DNA from: Methanoculleus sp. UBA374
GTDB taxonomy: Archaea > Halobacteriota > Methanomicrobia > Methanomicrobiales > Methanoculleaceae
Length of the DNA stretch: 64,000 nt
Assembly: GCA_002508705.1 (NCBI GenBank)
Contig: DAYL01000029.1
Coordinates: forward strand, 217,821-281,820
Reading direction: 5' to 3'
The notes under the pieces were generated by a model, which worked only from the letters and a program-made list of their open reading frames with translations, searched no databases and was not told the DNA's origin. The position numbers and the translations under genes were made by a program. Of the stretch, positions 38,339 to 46,844 are shown in pieces (position 1 is the first letter of the stretch; every line of letters begins with the position of its first letter).

Positions 38339-39580
38339 GTGAAGACAGTTGCGAAAATACTCATGGTCCTCGTTCTCCTCTCCGGCACCGCCGTCGCATT
38401 CTGCAGCGCCGCTGCCGAAGAAGAGGATACCCGGACCTTTGTCGACGATGTCGGCCGGGAGATCACCCTGCCGGTTACGATAGACGCGGTTTCGCCGTCC
38501 GGCCCTCTGGCCCAGATCGTGCTCTACTCGCTCGATCAGGACCTCTTCGTGAGCGTCTCCAGTGAGTTCACCGGCGCCCAGGCAAAGTACATCGATCCCC
38601 GGCTTCTGACGCTTCCTGTCACCGGTCAGTTCTACGGCTCCAAGGCTTCGACCATGAATCCGGAGTCGATCATGGAGCTGAACAAGCAGCTCAACATCGA
38701 TGTGGTTCTGGATATCGGGGAGGCCAAGCAGACCATGAAGGCGGATCTCGATGATATGCAGGCAAAAACCGGGGTTGTATTTGCATTTGTCACCCAGAAC
38801 AAACTCGAAGATATTCCCGCTTCGTATGTGAAACTCGGCGAACTTCTCTCCCGCCCGGAACGCGGTCAGGAGCTTTCCGACTATGTCTCCGCGCTTCTTG
38901 CCGAGTTTGATTCCGGTATGAAGGAGATCGGCGATGATAAGAAGTCCCTGATCTATGTAACCGCCGTTGACGGCAATTCCGTGTCCATGATAGGAGAAGG
39001 GTCGTATCATGCCGAGGTTATCGATTATGTCGGCAACAACCTCGCCAAACCTGCGACGACGAGCTCCGGGACGGGCGACGGCTACACGATGGAGGACATC
39101 CTTCAGATGAATCCCGACTACGTTATCGTGGGGTACGTCGACGGGCACGCCTACTACAACAAGATCATGTCCGACCCGATGTGGCAGTCTCTCTCCGCGG
39201 TCAGGAACGGAAACGTCTATGAGGCGCCTTACGGTCCGTACAGCTGGATGGGGGGGCCGCCGTCGATTCAGCGGCTGCTGTCGATGATCTGGCTCGGCAA
39301 CCTGATGTATCCGGATGTGTTCGACTACGATATCGACGATCGCGTCAAAGAGTTCTACTCGCTGTTCTTCAGATACGATCTGACGGATGCGGAACTGAAC
39401 GACCTGATGGTTTATGCAAAACCCGCGCCGGCATCCGCGCCGACAGGGGCGGCCGCAGCGGCACAGACCTCCGCGGCAGCGCAGGCAACCGCGACGACGG
39501 AGGCTCCGGCCCCGCTGTTCGGCGTTCTTGCCGGTCTCGCCGCAGCGGCGGTTGTTGCCGGGAGGGGACGCAACCGGTGA
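38339..39580 (+). CDS. FecB/BtuF-type substrate-binding protein with C-terminal sorting tail
   Basis: 413 residues, GTG start behind a strong GGAGGTG. Signal peptide (ILMVLVLLSGTAVAFCSAAA), then the periplasmic-binding fold of cluster A-II: TFVDDVGREITLP, YGSKASTMNPESIMELN, ILQMNPDYVIVGYV. The end is an Ala/Pro/Thr linker, a hydrophobic stretch (LFGVLAGLAAAAVVAG) and basic residues, like archaeal CTERM sorting tails. It should deliver a metal chelate, corrinoid or haem to the permease encoded upstream. A TATA-like box lies about 30 nt upstream (38304-38313), so the gene may also have its own promoter. Confidence 0.9.
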   Translation: MKTVAKILMVLVLLSGTAVAFCSAAAEEEDTRTFVDDVGREITLPVTIDAVSPSGPLAQIVLYSLDQDLFVSVSSEFTGAQAKYIDPRLLTLPVTGQFYGSKASTMNPESIMELNKQLNIDVVLDIGEAKQTMKADLDDMQAKTGVVFAFVTQNKLEDIPASYVKLGELLSRPERGQELSDYVSALLAEFDSGMKEIGDDKKSLIYVTAVDGNSVSMIGEGSYHAEVIDYVGNNLAKPATTSSGTGDGYTMEDILQMNPDYVIVGYVDGHAYYNKIMSDPMWQSLSAVRNGNVYEAPYGPYSWMGGPPSIQRLLSMIWLGNLMYPDVFDYDIDDRVKEFYSLFFRYDLTDAELNDLMVYAKPAPASAPTGAAAAAQTSAAAQATATTEAPAPLFGVLAGLAAAAVVAGRGRNR

Positions 39581-39591
39581 GGGACAGCGGC

Positions 39592-40416
39592 ATGGCGGTT
39601 GACTACATCTCGCTCTGGAATGAGCAGCAGGAGGCGGCGAACCGCCAGAAACAGCTCTGGAACGACGGCAGAAATTTCTGGGAAGATCCAGAGAACATCG
39701 GTCGGTTTGTGGACCGGCTGATGAACGGGGACCGGTCGCGCATCGAGGGCCAGATTGCGGCGATGCAGATCCCGGCAGGGTCTACGGTGCTCGACATCGG
39801 GGCCGGTCCCGGGACGCTTGCCGTCCCCCTTGCTCTTGCGGGCTGCAGGGTTACGGTCGTGGAGCCGTCCGCCGGGATGCGGGCCGCGATGAAGGATTAC
39901 CGGGAGATGACCGGCGCCCCGGAGATCCGCGAGATCCCTTCCCGGTGGGAGGATGCGGACCCTCTGGAGGTGGGGGTGCACGATGTCGTCGTCGCTTCGT
40001 TCTCCCTTGCGCTGGACGATATCGGCCCTTCCCTTCTGAAGATAGACTCGGCGGCGAAGCGGTCGGTGCATCTGTTCTGGTTTCTGACGCCGCCTGCATG
40101 GACCAGAGCGAACTTCTGTCTCTGGCCGAAGCTTCACGGAAGCGAGTTTACTGCCGGACCGACGGCGGATCTCCTCTGGAACTGCCTGTGTCAACTCGGG
40201 ATTTACCCGGATGTAACGGTCGAGCATGTGGACAAAGGGCAGCGCTACCCGACGGAGGAGGAGATTGTTGCCGACTACTGCCGGCGTCTTTATGCCCGCG
40301 ACGACCGCCAGCGGGAGATCGTTGCCGCATTCGTGCACGAGAGAGTCGTGCGGACAGAGACAGGGTTCTGTATTCCGGGAGTTTCGAAGACGGCCCATAT
40401 CCGGTGGGAGAAGTAA
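39592..40416 (+). CDS. Class I SAM methyltransferase A of a tandem pair
   Basis: About 274 residues. Motif I VLDIGAGPGTLAVPLA, acidic loop VTVVEPSAGM, and a long C-terminal half rich in Trp (LFWFLTPPAW, LLWNCLCQLGIY, TAHIRWEK). I prefer ATG 39592, behind GGTGAGGGA; a GTG at 39577 overlapping the binding-protein gene by 4 nt is the alternative. Either way it is coupled to the uptake operon, so the methyl acceptor may be the imported ligand, a tetrapyrrole or a metallophore; this is inference. A paralogue follows. Confidence 0.85.
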   Translation: MAVDYISLWNEQQEAANRQKQLWNDGRNFWEDPENIGRFVDRLMNGDRSRIEGQIAAMQIPAGSTVLDIGAGPGTLAVPLALAGCRVTVVEPSAGMRAAMKDYREMTGAPEIREIPSRWEDADPLEVGVHDVVVASFSLALDDIGPSLLKIDSAAKRSVHLFWFLTPPAWTRANFCLWPKLHGSEFTAGPTADLLWNCLCQLGIYPDVTVEHVDKGQRYPTEEEIVADYCRRLYARDDRQREIVAAFVHERVVRTETGFCIPGVSKTAHIRWEK

Positions 40417-40513
40417 CTATTCCCCGACCTCTGTTTTAGTAAACATATTTTGAGTGATCTTTCTGGAATAATAAGCAAGTTTGATTAATTTTTGGAACTT
40501 TCTCTTAGGTAGT

Positions 40514-41371
40514 ATGTGTTGCGAAAATCCCGGCACGCCAGGTGCCGCAATCGACTACGTCCGCCTGTGGGACGAACAGCATGCCCGTTCTCTTGCACAA
40601 AAAGAGAGAATGGGCGAAGGCCGCGGGAAGTTCTGGTCGGATCAGGATGTGGTCGACCGGTTTGTCCGTAAGGTCATCTCGGGAGACCGGTCCCGTATTG
40701 AGAATCAGATTGCCGAGATGCGGATCGCGCCGGGTTCGTCGGTTCTGGATATCGGCGCGGGTCCCGGGACCCTTGCAGTCCCTCTTGCACTTATGGGCTG
40801 CAGGGTTACGGTTGTAGAGCCGTCGGCTCCTATGGGTGCGGCGATGGATAATTACCGCCGGCTGGTGAATGCTCCCCCGATCCGTGAAATCCGCAGTTGC
40901 TGGGAGGACGTCGATCCGGCGGATGCGGGGGTGCACGACGTTGTTGTTGCCTCCCGGTCCCTTGTCATGGGCGACATCCGCGACAGTCTCTTGAAGATGG
41001 ATGCGGCGGCGGAGCACGCGGTGCACCTGTACTGGTTCTTTTCTCCTCCGTTTGCTTCGGGAGGAAACGCTGAACTCTGGCCGCTACTGCACGGGGAGCC
41101 GTACTGCGGCGAAGCGGACGCCGATATTTTATGGAATGCTCTCTGTCAACTGGGTATTTACGCGAACGTGCATGTTGAGACGCGGGACAGAACCCAGCGC
41201 TATGCCGGACTCGAAGAACTGAGAGAGGACTATTACAATCATCTCTCCGTAAAGGAGGACTGGCAGCGAGAGATTGTCGATGCGTTTCTCCTTGAGCGGG
41301 CGGTTCCGGACGGTTCCGAGTATGTTGTCCCGGGCCGTTCGCGAACGGCCCATATCTGGTGGGAGAAGTAG
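40514..41371 (+). CDS. Class I SAM methyltransferase B of a tandem pair
   Basis: 285 residues, clearly homologous to the gene before it through the whole length (YxxLWxEQ, ISGDRSRIENQIAEM, VLDIGAGPGTLAVPLA, VEPSAPM, HIWWEK). ATG 40514 lies about 30 nt after a TATA-like TTTGATTAATTTTT, so it may be a leaderless mRNA of its own; a start 11 codons upstream is less likely. Tandem duplication followed by divergence suggests two related methylation steps. Confidence 0.84.
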   Translation: MCCENPGTPGAAIDYVRLWDEQHARSLAQKERMGEGRGKFWSDQDVVDRFVRKVISGDRSRIENQIAEMRIAPGSSVLDIGAGPGTLAVPLALMGCRVTVVEPSAPMGAAMDNYRRLVNAPPIREIRSCWEDVDPADAGVHDVVVASRSLVMGDIRDSLLKMDAAAEHAVHLYWFFSPPFASGGNAELWPLLHGEPYCGEADADILWNALCQLGIYANVHVETRDRTQRYAGLEELREDYYNHLSVKEDWQREIVDAFLLERAVPDGSEYVVPGRSRTAHIWWEK

Positions 41372-42340
41372 GTGATCTGTTCTTCCGTGAACGGGGCCCG
41401 GTGCTCGTTCCTCTCTTTTCCGGGAGGGGTGACGGAGCGTCCCCGTCGGACGCGGCGTCGTCCCGGGTGCACCGTTCATCACCGCCGGTCTCAAAACGGA
41501 GAGACCGGTCTTACCCTTTCGGTGTCTCATCATGGGAAGGCGGAAGAAGGGGCGGTACGAGGCGAGGTCCTCCGGTTTCACGCGGGAGGCACCGGGGCCG
41601 GGCGTGCATCCTGGGAGAAACAGCAAGGGGCGGGGCGAGGACGGCACCCCCGCTCGCCCCTTCCCGGGGTATGGCACGTTGCCCCGGGGTGGCTCCGTTT
41701 GATCCAGGAATTGCAGGTGCCCGGAGATGTTACCTTGGCGAAGAGGTTTTTTGGATCTCATTATCTGTGATGCACCACTGAGAGGTGACATCATACTAGT
41801 AGTTTAAGTTAAAGCATTTAACTTTAACTGTTTGTATATTTATTGTGATTTACATGCGGGGCGGGATCGGGTAGATTCGAGAGCCCCGATCCGACCGCTG
41901 CATCGCTAGGTGCGGCGGGTGCCCCCCTCTCCCGGCTGCCTCCCTCCGGATAAGGCGCGGTTCGGTTCAGGCCGATCTTTCCTCTACTGCGGCGGGGTCC
42001 TGTCGATTCGAAGAGAAAAAACGATCCGGGGCGTTTTCCCGCGGTGCAGGCATCCGGTTCCGGACTCTCCGGGAGATCCCGGGCCTCCGCTCCGGTAGTT
42101 GCGGCCCGGGGATTTTGTCGGGTTCGAGGAGGTACGACACTATCTCGGACTTTAACCATACGCCTGGCGGACAGTACCCCAGGATGGACGTGAGGGTATT
42201 TCGGCTGCACCCTGTTGTCAATATAATTTATTTAACTTGATCAATAAGTAAACAAAATAATATTGATTTATATACGTTGGATGCACACCCATGCATATCT
42301 CCAGGGCTTCTCTTACCCCGGGGAATACAGAGGTGATTTG
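41372..42340. other. Gene-free region before the first pilin pair
   Basis: Nearly 1 kb with no supported gene. GC-rich first part with two strong inverted repeats: CCGGTCTC...GAGACCGG near 41487-41514 and GGGGCGGGGCGAGG...CTCGCCCC near 41629-41666. A perfect AAGTTAAA-GCA-TTTAACTT palindrome lies at 41806-41824. The last 120 nt are AT-rich with a TATA-like box near 42265, serving the pilin genes. Confidence 0.45.
41806..41824. promoter_or_regulatory. Perfect palindrome AAGTTAAA-GCA-TTTAACTT
   Basis: Eight-base arms with a 3-nt centre in an AT-rich patch without a close gene start. A similar half (TATTTAACTT) occurs near 42230 upstream of the pilin gene. Possible regulator site; purpose unknown. 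Confidence 0.3.
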
Positions 42341-43285
42341 ATGAAAAATGGAACAACCATTAAACGAAGGGATGATGCGGTTTCACCGGTCATCGGCGTC
42401 ATGCTGATGCTGGTGGTAACTATCATTATCGCGGCCGTGGTGAGCGGGTTTGCGGGCGGTCTGGTGACCTCGCAGGAGCCCGCCCCGTCGGCGAGCTTTG
42501 ATGTCAGCCTGACGGATGATAGTATCGACCTCACAGTACGGTCGATCTCCGAGGAGGTCTCCTCCAAAGACATCGCGATTGTTCTTTCGAAAACTGGGCA
42601 GATGCGAAAACTGGTGCCGGGAACATCAACAGTACCGTTCGGATTTAACATCGTAGAACGGCCTGTAAAGGGCGAGGACGGTACAATCAACGGAACAGGT
42701 TTCCACGACAACGAAAACGTTACGATCGCTAGTAATAACTCCAAAATATCAGGAAATTATGCAGCAAATGCAAGCAATTCGATACAGTGGTTTGGAAATT
42801 ATACCCTGAAAACCGGCTCAAGAATGAGCGCCTCTACTCATGCATTTGTAGATGTTCTTGGGGTACCGCTTCCTGCCGGTTTCAGTAAACTTTCATACAC
42901 AAAAAGCGAGTTTCTCGATCTAACCGATGACCAGTGGAAGGAAGTATTTGGCGAGACCGTGACTGCAGGTGGGGGAGATAAAAACAATACTGCTGTCCTT
43001 TCAATCAAATCGGGGCAGAAGATTACAGATAAGAGTCTTGGTGAGTTCCTAGCAGGAAAAGGGTTTGCAACCGAGAAGAATGGCGTATATGAAGCAGCGC
43101 AGCAATTCTGGGTAGAAGCCACTGATACTAAATGGAAGTTCGGACAGACGATCGTGTACAACAGCGACGGCGATGGTAATGGAGGTATCACCGTATCTCC
43201 CGGTGACCGCGTCACCGTGACGATTGTCCATACCCCGTCGGGCCAGAGCATGTTTACGAAAACCGTTACGGTGAAGGAGGCATAA
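42341..43285 (+). CDS. Archaeal type IV pilin, long type (pair 1)
   Basis: 314-residue pilin. The N-terminus RRDDAVSPVIGVMLMLVVTIIIAAVVSGFAGG is the archaeal pilin signal and assembly helix (named by position, residues 6-38). ATG 42341 follows GAGGTGA closely. The body is a beta-rich outer domain ending in GDRVTVTIVHTPSGQSMFTKTVTVKE, which matches the ends of the three other long pilins in the window. It should be processed by a prepilin peptidase and assembled into a surface filament. The short partner starts 2 nt downstream. Confidence 0.9.
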   Translation: MKNGTTIKRRDDAVSPVIGVMLMLVVTIIIAAVVSGFAGGLVTSQEPAPSASFDVSLTDDSIDLTVRSISEEVSSKDIAIVLSKTGQMRKLVPGTSTVPFGFNIVERPVKGEDGTINGTGFHDNENVTIASNNSKISGNYAANASNSIQWFGNYTLKTGSRMSASTHAFVDVLGVPLPAGFSKLSYTKSEFLDLTDDQWKEVFGETVTAGGGDKNNTAVLSIKSGQKITDKSLGEFLAGKGFATEKNGVYEAAQQFWVEATDTKWKFGQTIVYNSDGDGNGGITVSPGDRVTVTIVHTPSGQSMFTKTVTVKEA

Positions 43286-43287
43286 CG

Positions 43288-43776
43288 ATGAATGCGAGAG
43301 AAGAATCACGGGATGCAGCGGTATCGCCGGTCATCGGCATCATGCTGATGCTCGTCGTAACCATCATCATCGCCGCGGTAGTCTCCTCCTTTGCGGGAGG
43401 GCTGGGTACGACAAAAGATACCACACCGACGGTCACCTTCAATGCAGACCTGAGTGTGGCGGACGGTCTTACCATAACGTGTCTCGGCGCCACTCCCGGC
43501 AAGAACGTGAATTTCGACGTCTGTGTCGGCGACAGCAACTACTACAGAGTTGGAATGGGCAGCACGTCTACATTTACCCCTGGAACAAGTCTTCTCTATC
43601 CTGCAAAGAAACTTACGCAGGGATTTACCGATGCGTTTGGGGAATTTGACGGGTATGAAGGAACCGGGATGTATGTGCCGAATCCGAGCTTTATCGGAAA
43701 GACCTACGCTATCCAGTTGATTGATGGGGATTCCGGCACCACCATCGGGAAGGCATACGCCGTTCTCACGGCATAA
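43288..43776 (+). CDS. Archaeal type IV pilin, short type (pair 1)
   Basis: 162 residues: SRDAAVSPVIGIMLMLVVTIIIAAV signal/helix, then a small beta domain with FNADLSVADGLTITCLGATPG, which corresponds to FSISDGMTISHAGGD in the other short pilins, and an end IGKTYAIQLIDGDSGTTIGKAYAVL. GGAGG stands 7 nt before the ATG. It is the most divergent of the four short pilins, so pair 1 is not a recent copy of the array at 52-57 kb. A T-run at about 43797 may terminate transcription. Confidence 0.88.
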   Translation: MNAREESRDAAVSPVIGIMLMLVVTIIIAAVVSSFAGGLGTTKDTTPTVTFNADLSVADGLTITCLGATPGKNVNFDVCVGDSNYYRVGMGSTSTFTPGTSLLYPAKKLTQGFTDAFGEFDGYEGTGMYVPNPSFIGKTYAIQLIDGDSGTTIGKAYAVLTA

Positions 43777-44069
43777 CTACTCAACTACCAACCCAACCTT
43801 TTTTTGGGATGCACGCCCCCGCCTCTCAAGCAGCGACCACGGCATACGTTCGCTGTCCTAGCGTTCCCCTGAGACTGCCAGGGAAGCGCCCTTGTCGGGA
43901 GAGAACTGCAGAGCCGTGCAACAGAGGATCACCCTCAGATCAGCCGGAAATACCCTGATAACCGGAACAGGTTGAATTTTCCGGCGACCTCCCATGCCGC
44001 CCTTCATTTGTGAACTTTCTCATTGTCAACGCACATTAAATAATTTTACTTTACAAATCCTTTTTGTTA

Positions 44070-45248
44070 ATGAAAATTGTATACGTTGATGTAATCGAAG
44101 ATCCATACCATTCTACCATGGTAAGAGAGAAACGACGCTACAGTTGCAGGCCACCGTTCCGCAGGATGATGATGATCGCCTTCCTGTACAGCTTCCTCAT
44201 CACGTCTACTGTGTCCGCAATGGAGTATGTTCTCAACGCCGCCTCCATCGAACAGTTCAAAGGCGGCATCCGCTACGATGGAGAGGACGAACTCATCATC
44301 GAGATCGAGGATGACGTCACTATCTCCAGCAACTGCAATGTCGGCATCGAATCTACGGCTCCGGTAACGATCAGAAGTCCGGCGGGCAGAACGCTCACCA
44401 TCATCGTGGACAGCGATGAAGAGTTCCTCTACGGGATCAAGGCCCCTTCCATCACAATCGAGAGCGGACGCATCGATATAACCGTCCACGGCGAGAACAG
44501 CAGCGGCAGAAGCAATGCCTTCGGAATCTGTGCGGAGTCGGGCAACGTCACGATCTCCGGCGGATCGGTATTCACGACCGTCGAGACCGCAAGCCACAAG
44601 AACAAAGGGATCTACGCCCTACGCTTCATCAACATCTCCGGCGGCCTCGTAAACACCTACCAGCGCGGCGGCAGCAACACCTTTGGCCTCGACGGCGGCA
44701 ATGTGGAGACCGAAAGCACAGACGACGGCGTCATCATCTCCGGCGGACAGGTTGTCGTAAACTCGAGCGGGGCCGCGGCCAGAAACTACGGCATCGACTC
44801 CAAGTTCGGGACCGTGAAGATCTCCGGCGACGCCGTCGTTTTCATTCGCGAAGATGAGAGCGGCAGAGCGGACAACTTTGCATACAACAAAAACGTCACG
44901 ACGATCTCCGGCGGAAACGCGGTGGTGTTCGCATCCGTTGGAGGGCATTACATCCTCCGCGAAGACGCGATCCTCACGCAGAATGCAACGCTGCTCCCCG
45001 GCGGGACGTTCGAGATCCCGGCCGGCCGGACACTTGGGCTCTCCGGAGAAGCGTATCTGGCGCAGCCTGAAGGTGCGCCGCTCCTCTTCGGCGAAGGCTA
45101 CGGTGCGTTCGAGTATGCCGGGTCCGTCCCTGATGGGAACGGGACGGTGATCTACGCGGGCGAAGAGCCGACACAGCAGGCTTCCGCTCCGATGGCCGGA
45201 TTGCTTGCCGGCCTGGGCGCTGCGGTCCTTCTTAGAAGGAAACAATAA
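44070..45248 (+). CDS. Secreted beta-helix-like protein with ISGG repeats and C-terminal sorting tail
   Basis: About 392 residues. The N-terminus is long and basic before a hydrophobic segment (MMMIAFLYSFLITSTVSA). The body repeats a strand-turn unit with ISGG (GNVTISGGSVFTTV, INISGGLVNTY, VIISGGQVVVNS, TTISGGNAVVF), like the parallel beta-helix of Cthe_2159-type carbohydrate-binding proteins. It ends with SAPMAGLLAGLGAAVLLRRKQ-type tail (linker, hydrophobic, basic) close to that of the binding protein at 38.3-39.6 kb. ATG 44070 lies about 30 nt after an AT-rich TATA-like block; starts at 44118 or near 44166 are possible. Confidence 0.72.
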   Translation: MKIVYVDVIEDPYHSTMVREKRRYSCRPPFRRMMMIAFLYSFLITSTVSAMEYVLNAASIEQFKGGIRYDGEDELIIEIEDDVTISSNCNVGIESTAPVTIRSPAGRTLTIIVDSDEEFLYGIKAPSITIESGRIDITVHGENSSGRSNAFGICAESGNVTISGGSVFTTVETASHKNKGIYALRFINISGGLVNTYQRGGSNTFGLDGGNVETESTDDGVIISGGQVVVNSSGAAARNYGIDSKFGTVKISGDAVVFIREDESGRADNFAYNKNVTTISGGNAVVFASVGGHYILREDAILTQNATLLPGGTFEIPAGRTLGLSGEAYLAQPEGAPLLFGEGYGAFEYAGSVPDGNGTVIYAGEEPTQQASAPMAGLLAGLGAAVLLRRKQ

Positions 45249-45328
45249 CACCTTTTTTCAAACCTATATAGATGTCTGGAGGTCCGAAGCCCTTCCGGAG
45301 AATATGAAGTGTTCAGGATCGGATACGG

Positions 45329-45544
45329 ATGGTGGATGAATGTGAAGCCTTTGAGAAGATAGAAGCGCAGGTCAGGGCGCTGACGAGATATACCACCGTC
45401 CGGAGCATCCCGAAGGGGTTCTCGTTCGAACGGAAGTATCTCCTCTCCTGCGGTGATGCGAGACGGTACCTGCTCAGGATCGCCTCGCTCTCCGACCCGG
45501 AGGTCCTGCCGCATAAGCAGGCGGAGTTCGAGGCCATCAGGCGG
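45329..45544 (+). pseudogene. Aminoglycoside phosphotransferase-like gene, N-terminal fragment
   Basis: 72 codons encoding the N-lobe start of an APH-family kinase (TVRSIPKGFSFERKYLL, RYLLRIASLSDPEVLPHKQAEFEAIRRF). It breaks off exactly where a 105-bp IS21-like inverted-repeat remnant begins. The C-terminal part of what looks like the same gene lies 4.2 kb away at 49719-50459. The intact enzyme would phosphorylate a small hydroxylated compound. Confidence 0.75.
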
Positions 45545-45649
45545 TTTCAACGTCGGTTTACTTTCCCCCACTCGTGTCGGAATGCTGTTTCGATGAAATC
45601 GGGGAATCTTACACCGACGCAAGTGGGGAATCTTATCCCGACGTTGACA
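45545..45649. mobile_element. IS21-like terminal repeat remnant
   Basis: A 105-bp imperfect palindrome. The outer 12 bases read T(T)TCAACGTCGG and, reversed, TGTCAACGTCGG. Inside are repeats of a CCCCACT-CG-(T)GTCGG unit and of GGGGAATCTTA-CCGACG. Short outer repeats with internal GTGGGGAAT/CCGACG copies are typical of the two ends of IS21-family elements, here joined without the istA and istB genes between. No target duplication is visible. It may be a deletion product or a non-autonomous element. Confidence 0.55.
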
Positions 45650-45851
45650 TCCGTTGAAGTCGTTGTACGAGTATCCATTACAATGGGAGTTCATACGTTA
45701 GGGGTTGCACACCACCAGGTCGCAGTGCAAGTGAGCACGACCGGCCCTCTTCGCATTAAGATAGATATATAATTATTAAACCCATTCACATCATTTAATA
45801 GACAGAATGTTCGGTTCACCCGCTTAGATAGCCGGATCAGGTCGAGACGAA

Positions 45852-46841
45852 ATGAACTCTGACGATATTGAAACGCTGTTTCAGGCCTTTGTTACGAAAA
45901 ATGAGGCGTTATTTCATCAAGCAGCTCAGAGCATAATTGAGCATGAAGAACAATTGAACCACCACCTCGTAGCGGCGAAACTAAGGACAATTATCAATAA
46001 TCAGTCGGTACACCAAACTACCCTCCCATATCGCACGCTGCCCATCCCCCGCGATAATGAAAAAGGATTCCAGTTACTGGAAGTTAAGCGACCATTTAGT
46101 GATTGGTCGGATCTGATTGTTTCCACAGAGTTAGAAGAAAAACTTCGGGAGATCCCGCTTGAGATTAAGAATCGAGATTTATTATCCAACTATGGATTAA
46201 AACCCAGAAGCAAACTGTTATTTTATGGACCTCCGGGAACGGGGAAAACACTCTGTGCAAAAGTTCTATGCTCAGCCATTGGCTACCCGCTGATAGTCGT
46301 AAAATTTGAATCGGTTGTTTCTTCATTTTTGGGTGAGACCGCCGCCAACATAAGAAAAATTTTCGATTATATAGATAAAGGGAAGTGGGTTGTACTTTTT
46401 GATGAGTTTGATATTATCGGCAAAAAACGTGACGACCCAAGTGAGCATGGAGAGATTAAACGCGTAGTCAATAATTTCATGTTAATGCTTGAAGATTATC
46501 AAGGCGACAGTGTACTCATTGCCGCTACAAATCATCCCCAATTATTAGATAAGGGGATCTGGCGGCGGTTTGACGATATTATCCAGTTTGAATTGCCGGA
46601 TAAACAGTTAAGGGCACGCTTATACGAGAAGAAACTGAGTGTAATCCCTGTCGATCCTGTAGTAGCATATGATATATTTGCAGACAACAGCAAGGGTTTC
46701 TCGGGTGCTGATATTGAACAAGTGACCATTCGAGCAATGAAAAAAGCACTGCTGAGTAAAAGGAAAAGGGTTTCAAAGGAAGACATTGAAGAAGCAATAC
46801 TAAGGCAGAAAGAAATTGTTTCAGTTCAAGAGAAGGTATAG
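45852..46841 (+). CDS. AAA+ ATPase, IetA-like
   Basis: 329-residue AAA+ ATPase. Walker A GPPGTGKT (from about residue 126), Walker B VVLFDEFDI (about 180-188), sensor-1 AATNHP and arginine finger WRRFDD are all present. The N-terminal 110 residues are helical and specific. The gene is clearly AT-richer than its surroundings and uses A/T-ending codons, which suggests acquisition. It precedes the protease gene by 3 nt. A small AAA+ ATPase followed by a subtilisin-like protease is the make-up of the IetA/IetS system first described on Agrobacterium plasmids and later listed among antiphage modules; the assignment is by architecture. Confidence 0.88.
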   Translation: MNSDDIETLFQAFVTKNEALFHQAAQSIIEHEEQLNHHLVAAKLRTIINNQSVHQTTLPYRTLPIPRDNEKGFQLLEVKRPFSDWSDLIVSTELEEKLREIPLEIKNRDLLSNYGLKPRSKLLFYGPPGTGKTLCAKVLCSAIGYPLIVVKFESVVSSFLGETAANIRKIFDYIDKGKWVVLFDEFDIIGKKRDDPSEHGEIKRVVNNFMLMLEDYQGDSVLIAATNHPQLLDKGIWRRFDDIIQFELPDKQLRARLYEKKLSVIPVDPVVAYDIFADNSKGFSGADIEQVTIRAMKKALLSKRKRVSKEDIEEAILRQKEIVSVQEKV

Positions 46842-46844
46842 TTC

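Noticed and set aside
41372..42260. GC-rich hairpins as a structured RNA gene
   Set aside because: Inverted repeats are present but there is only one copy in the window and no sign of covariation to test.
42341..43776. Pilin genes as archaellins
   Set aside because: The N-terminal motif AVSPV-G-MLMLVVTIII is that of archaeal type IV pilins (DUF1628), and no archaellum motor genes are nearby.
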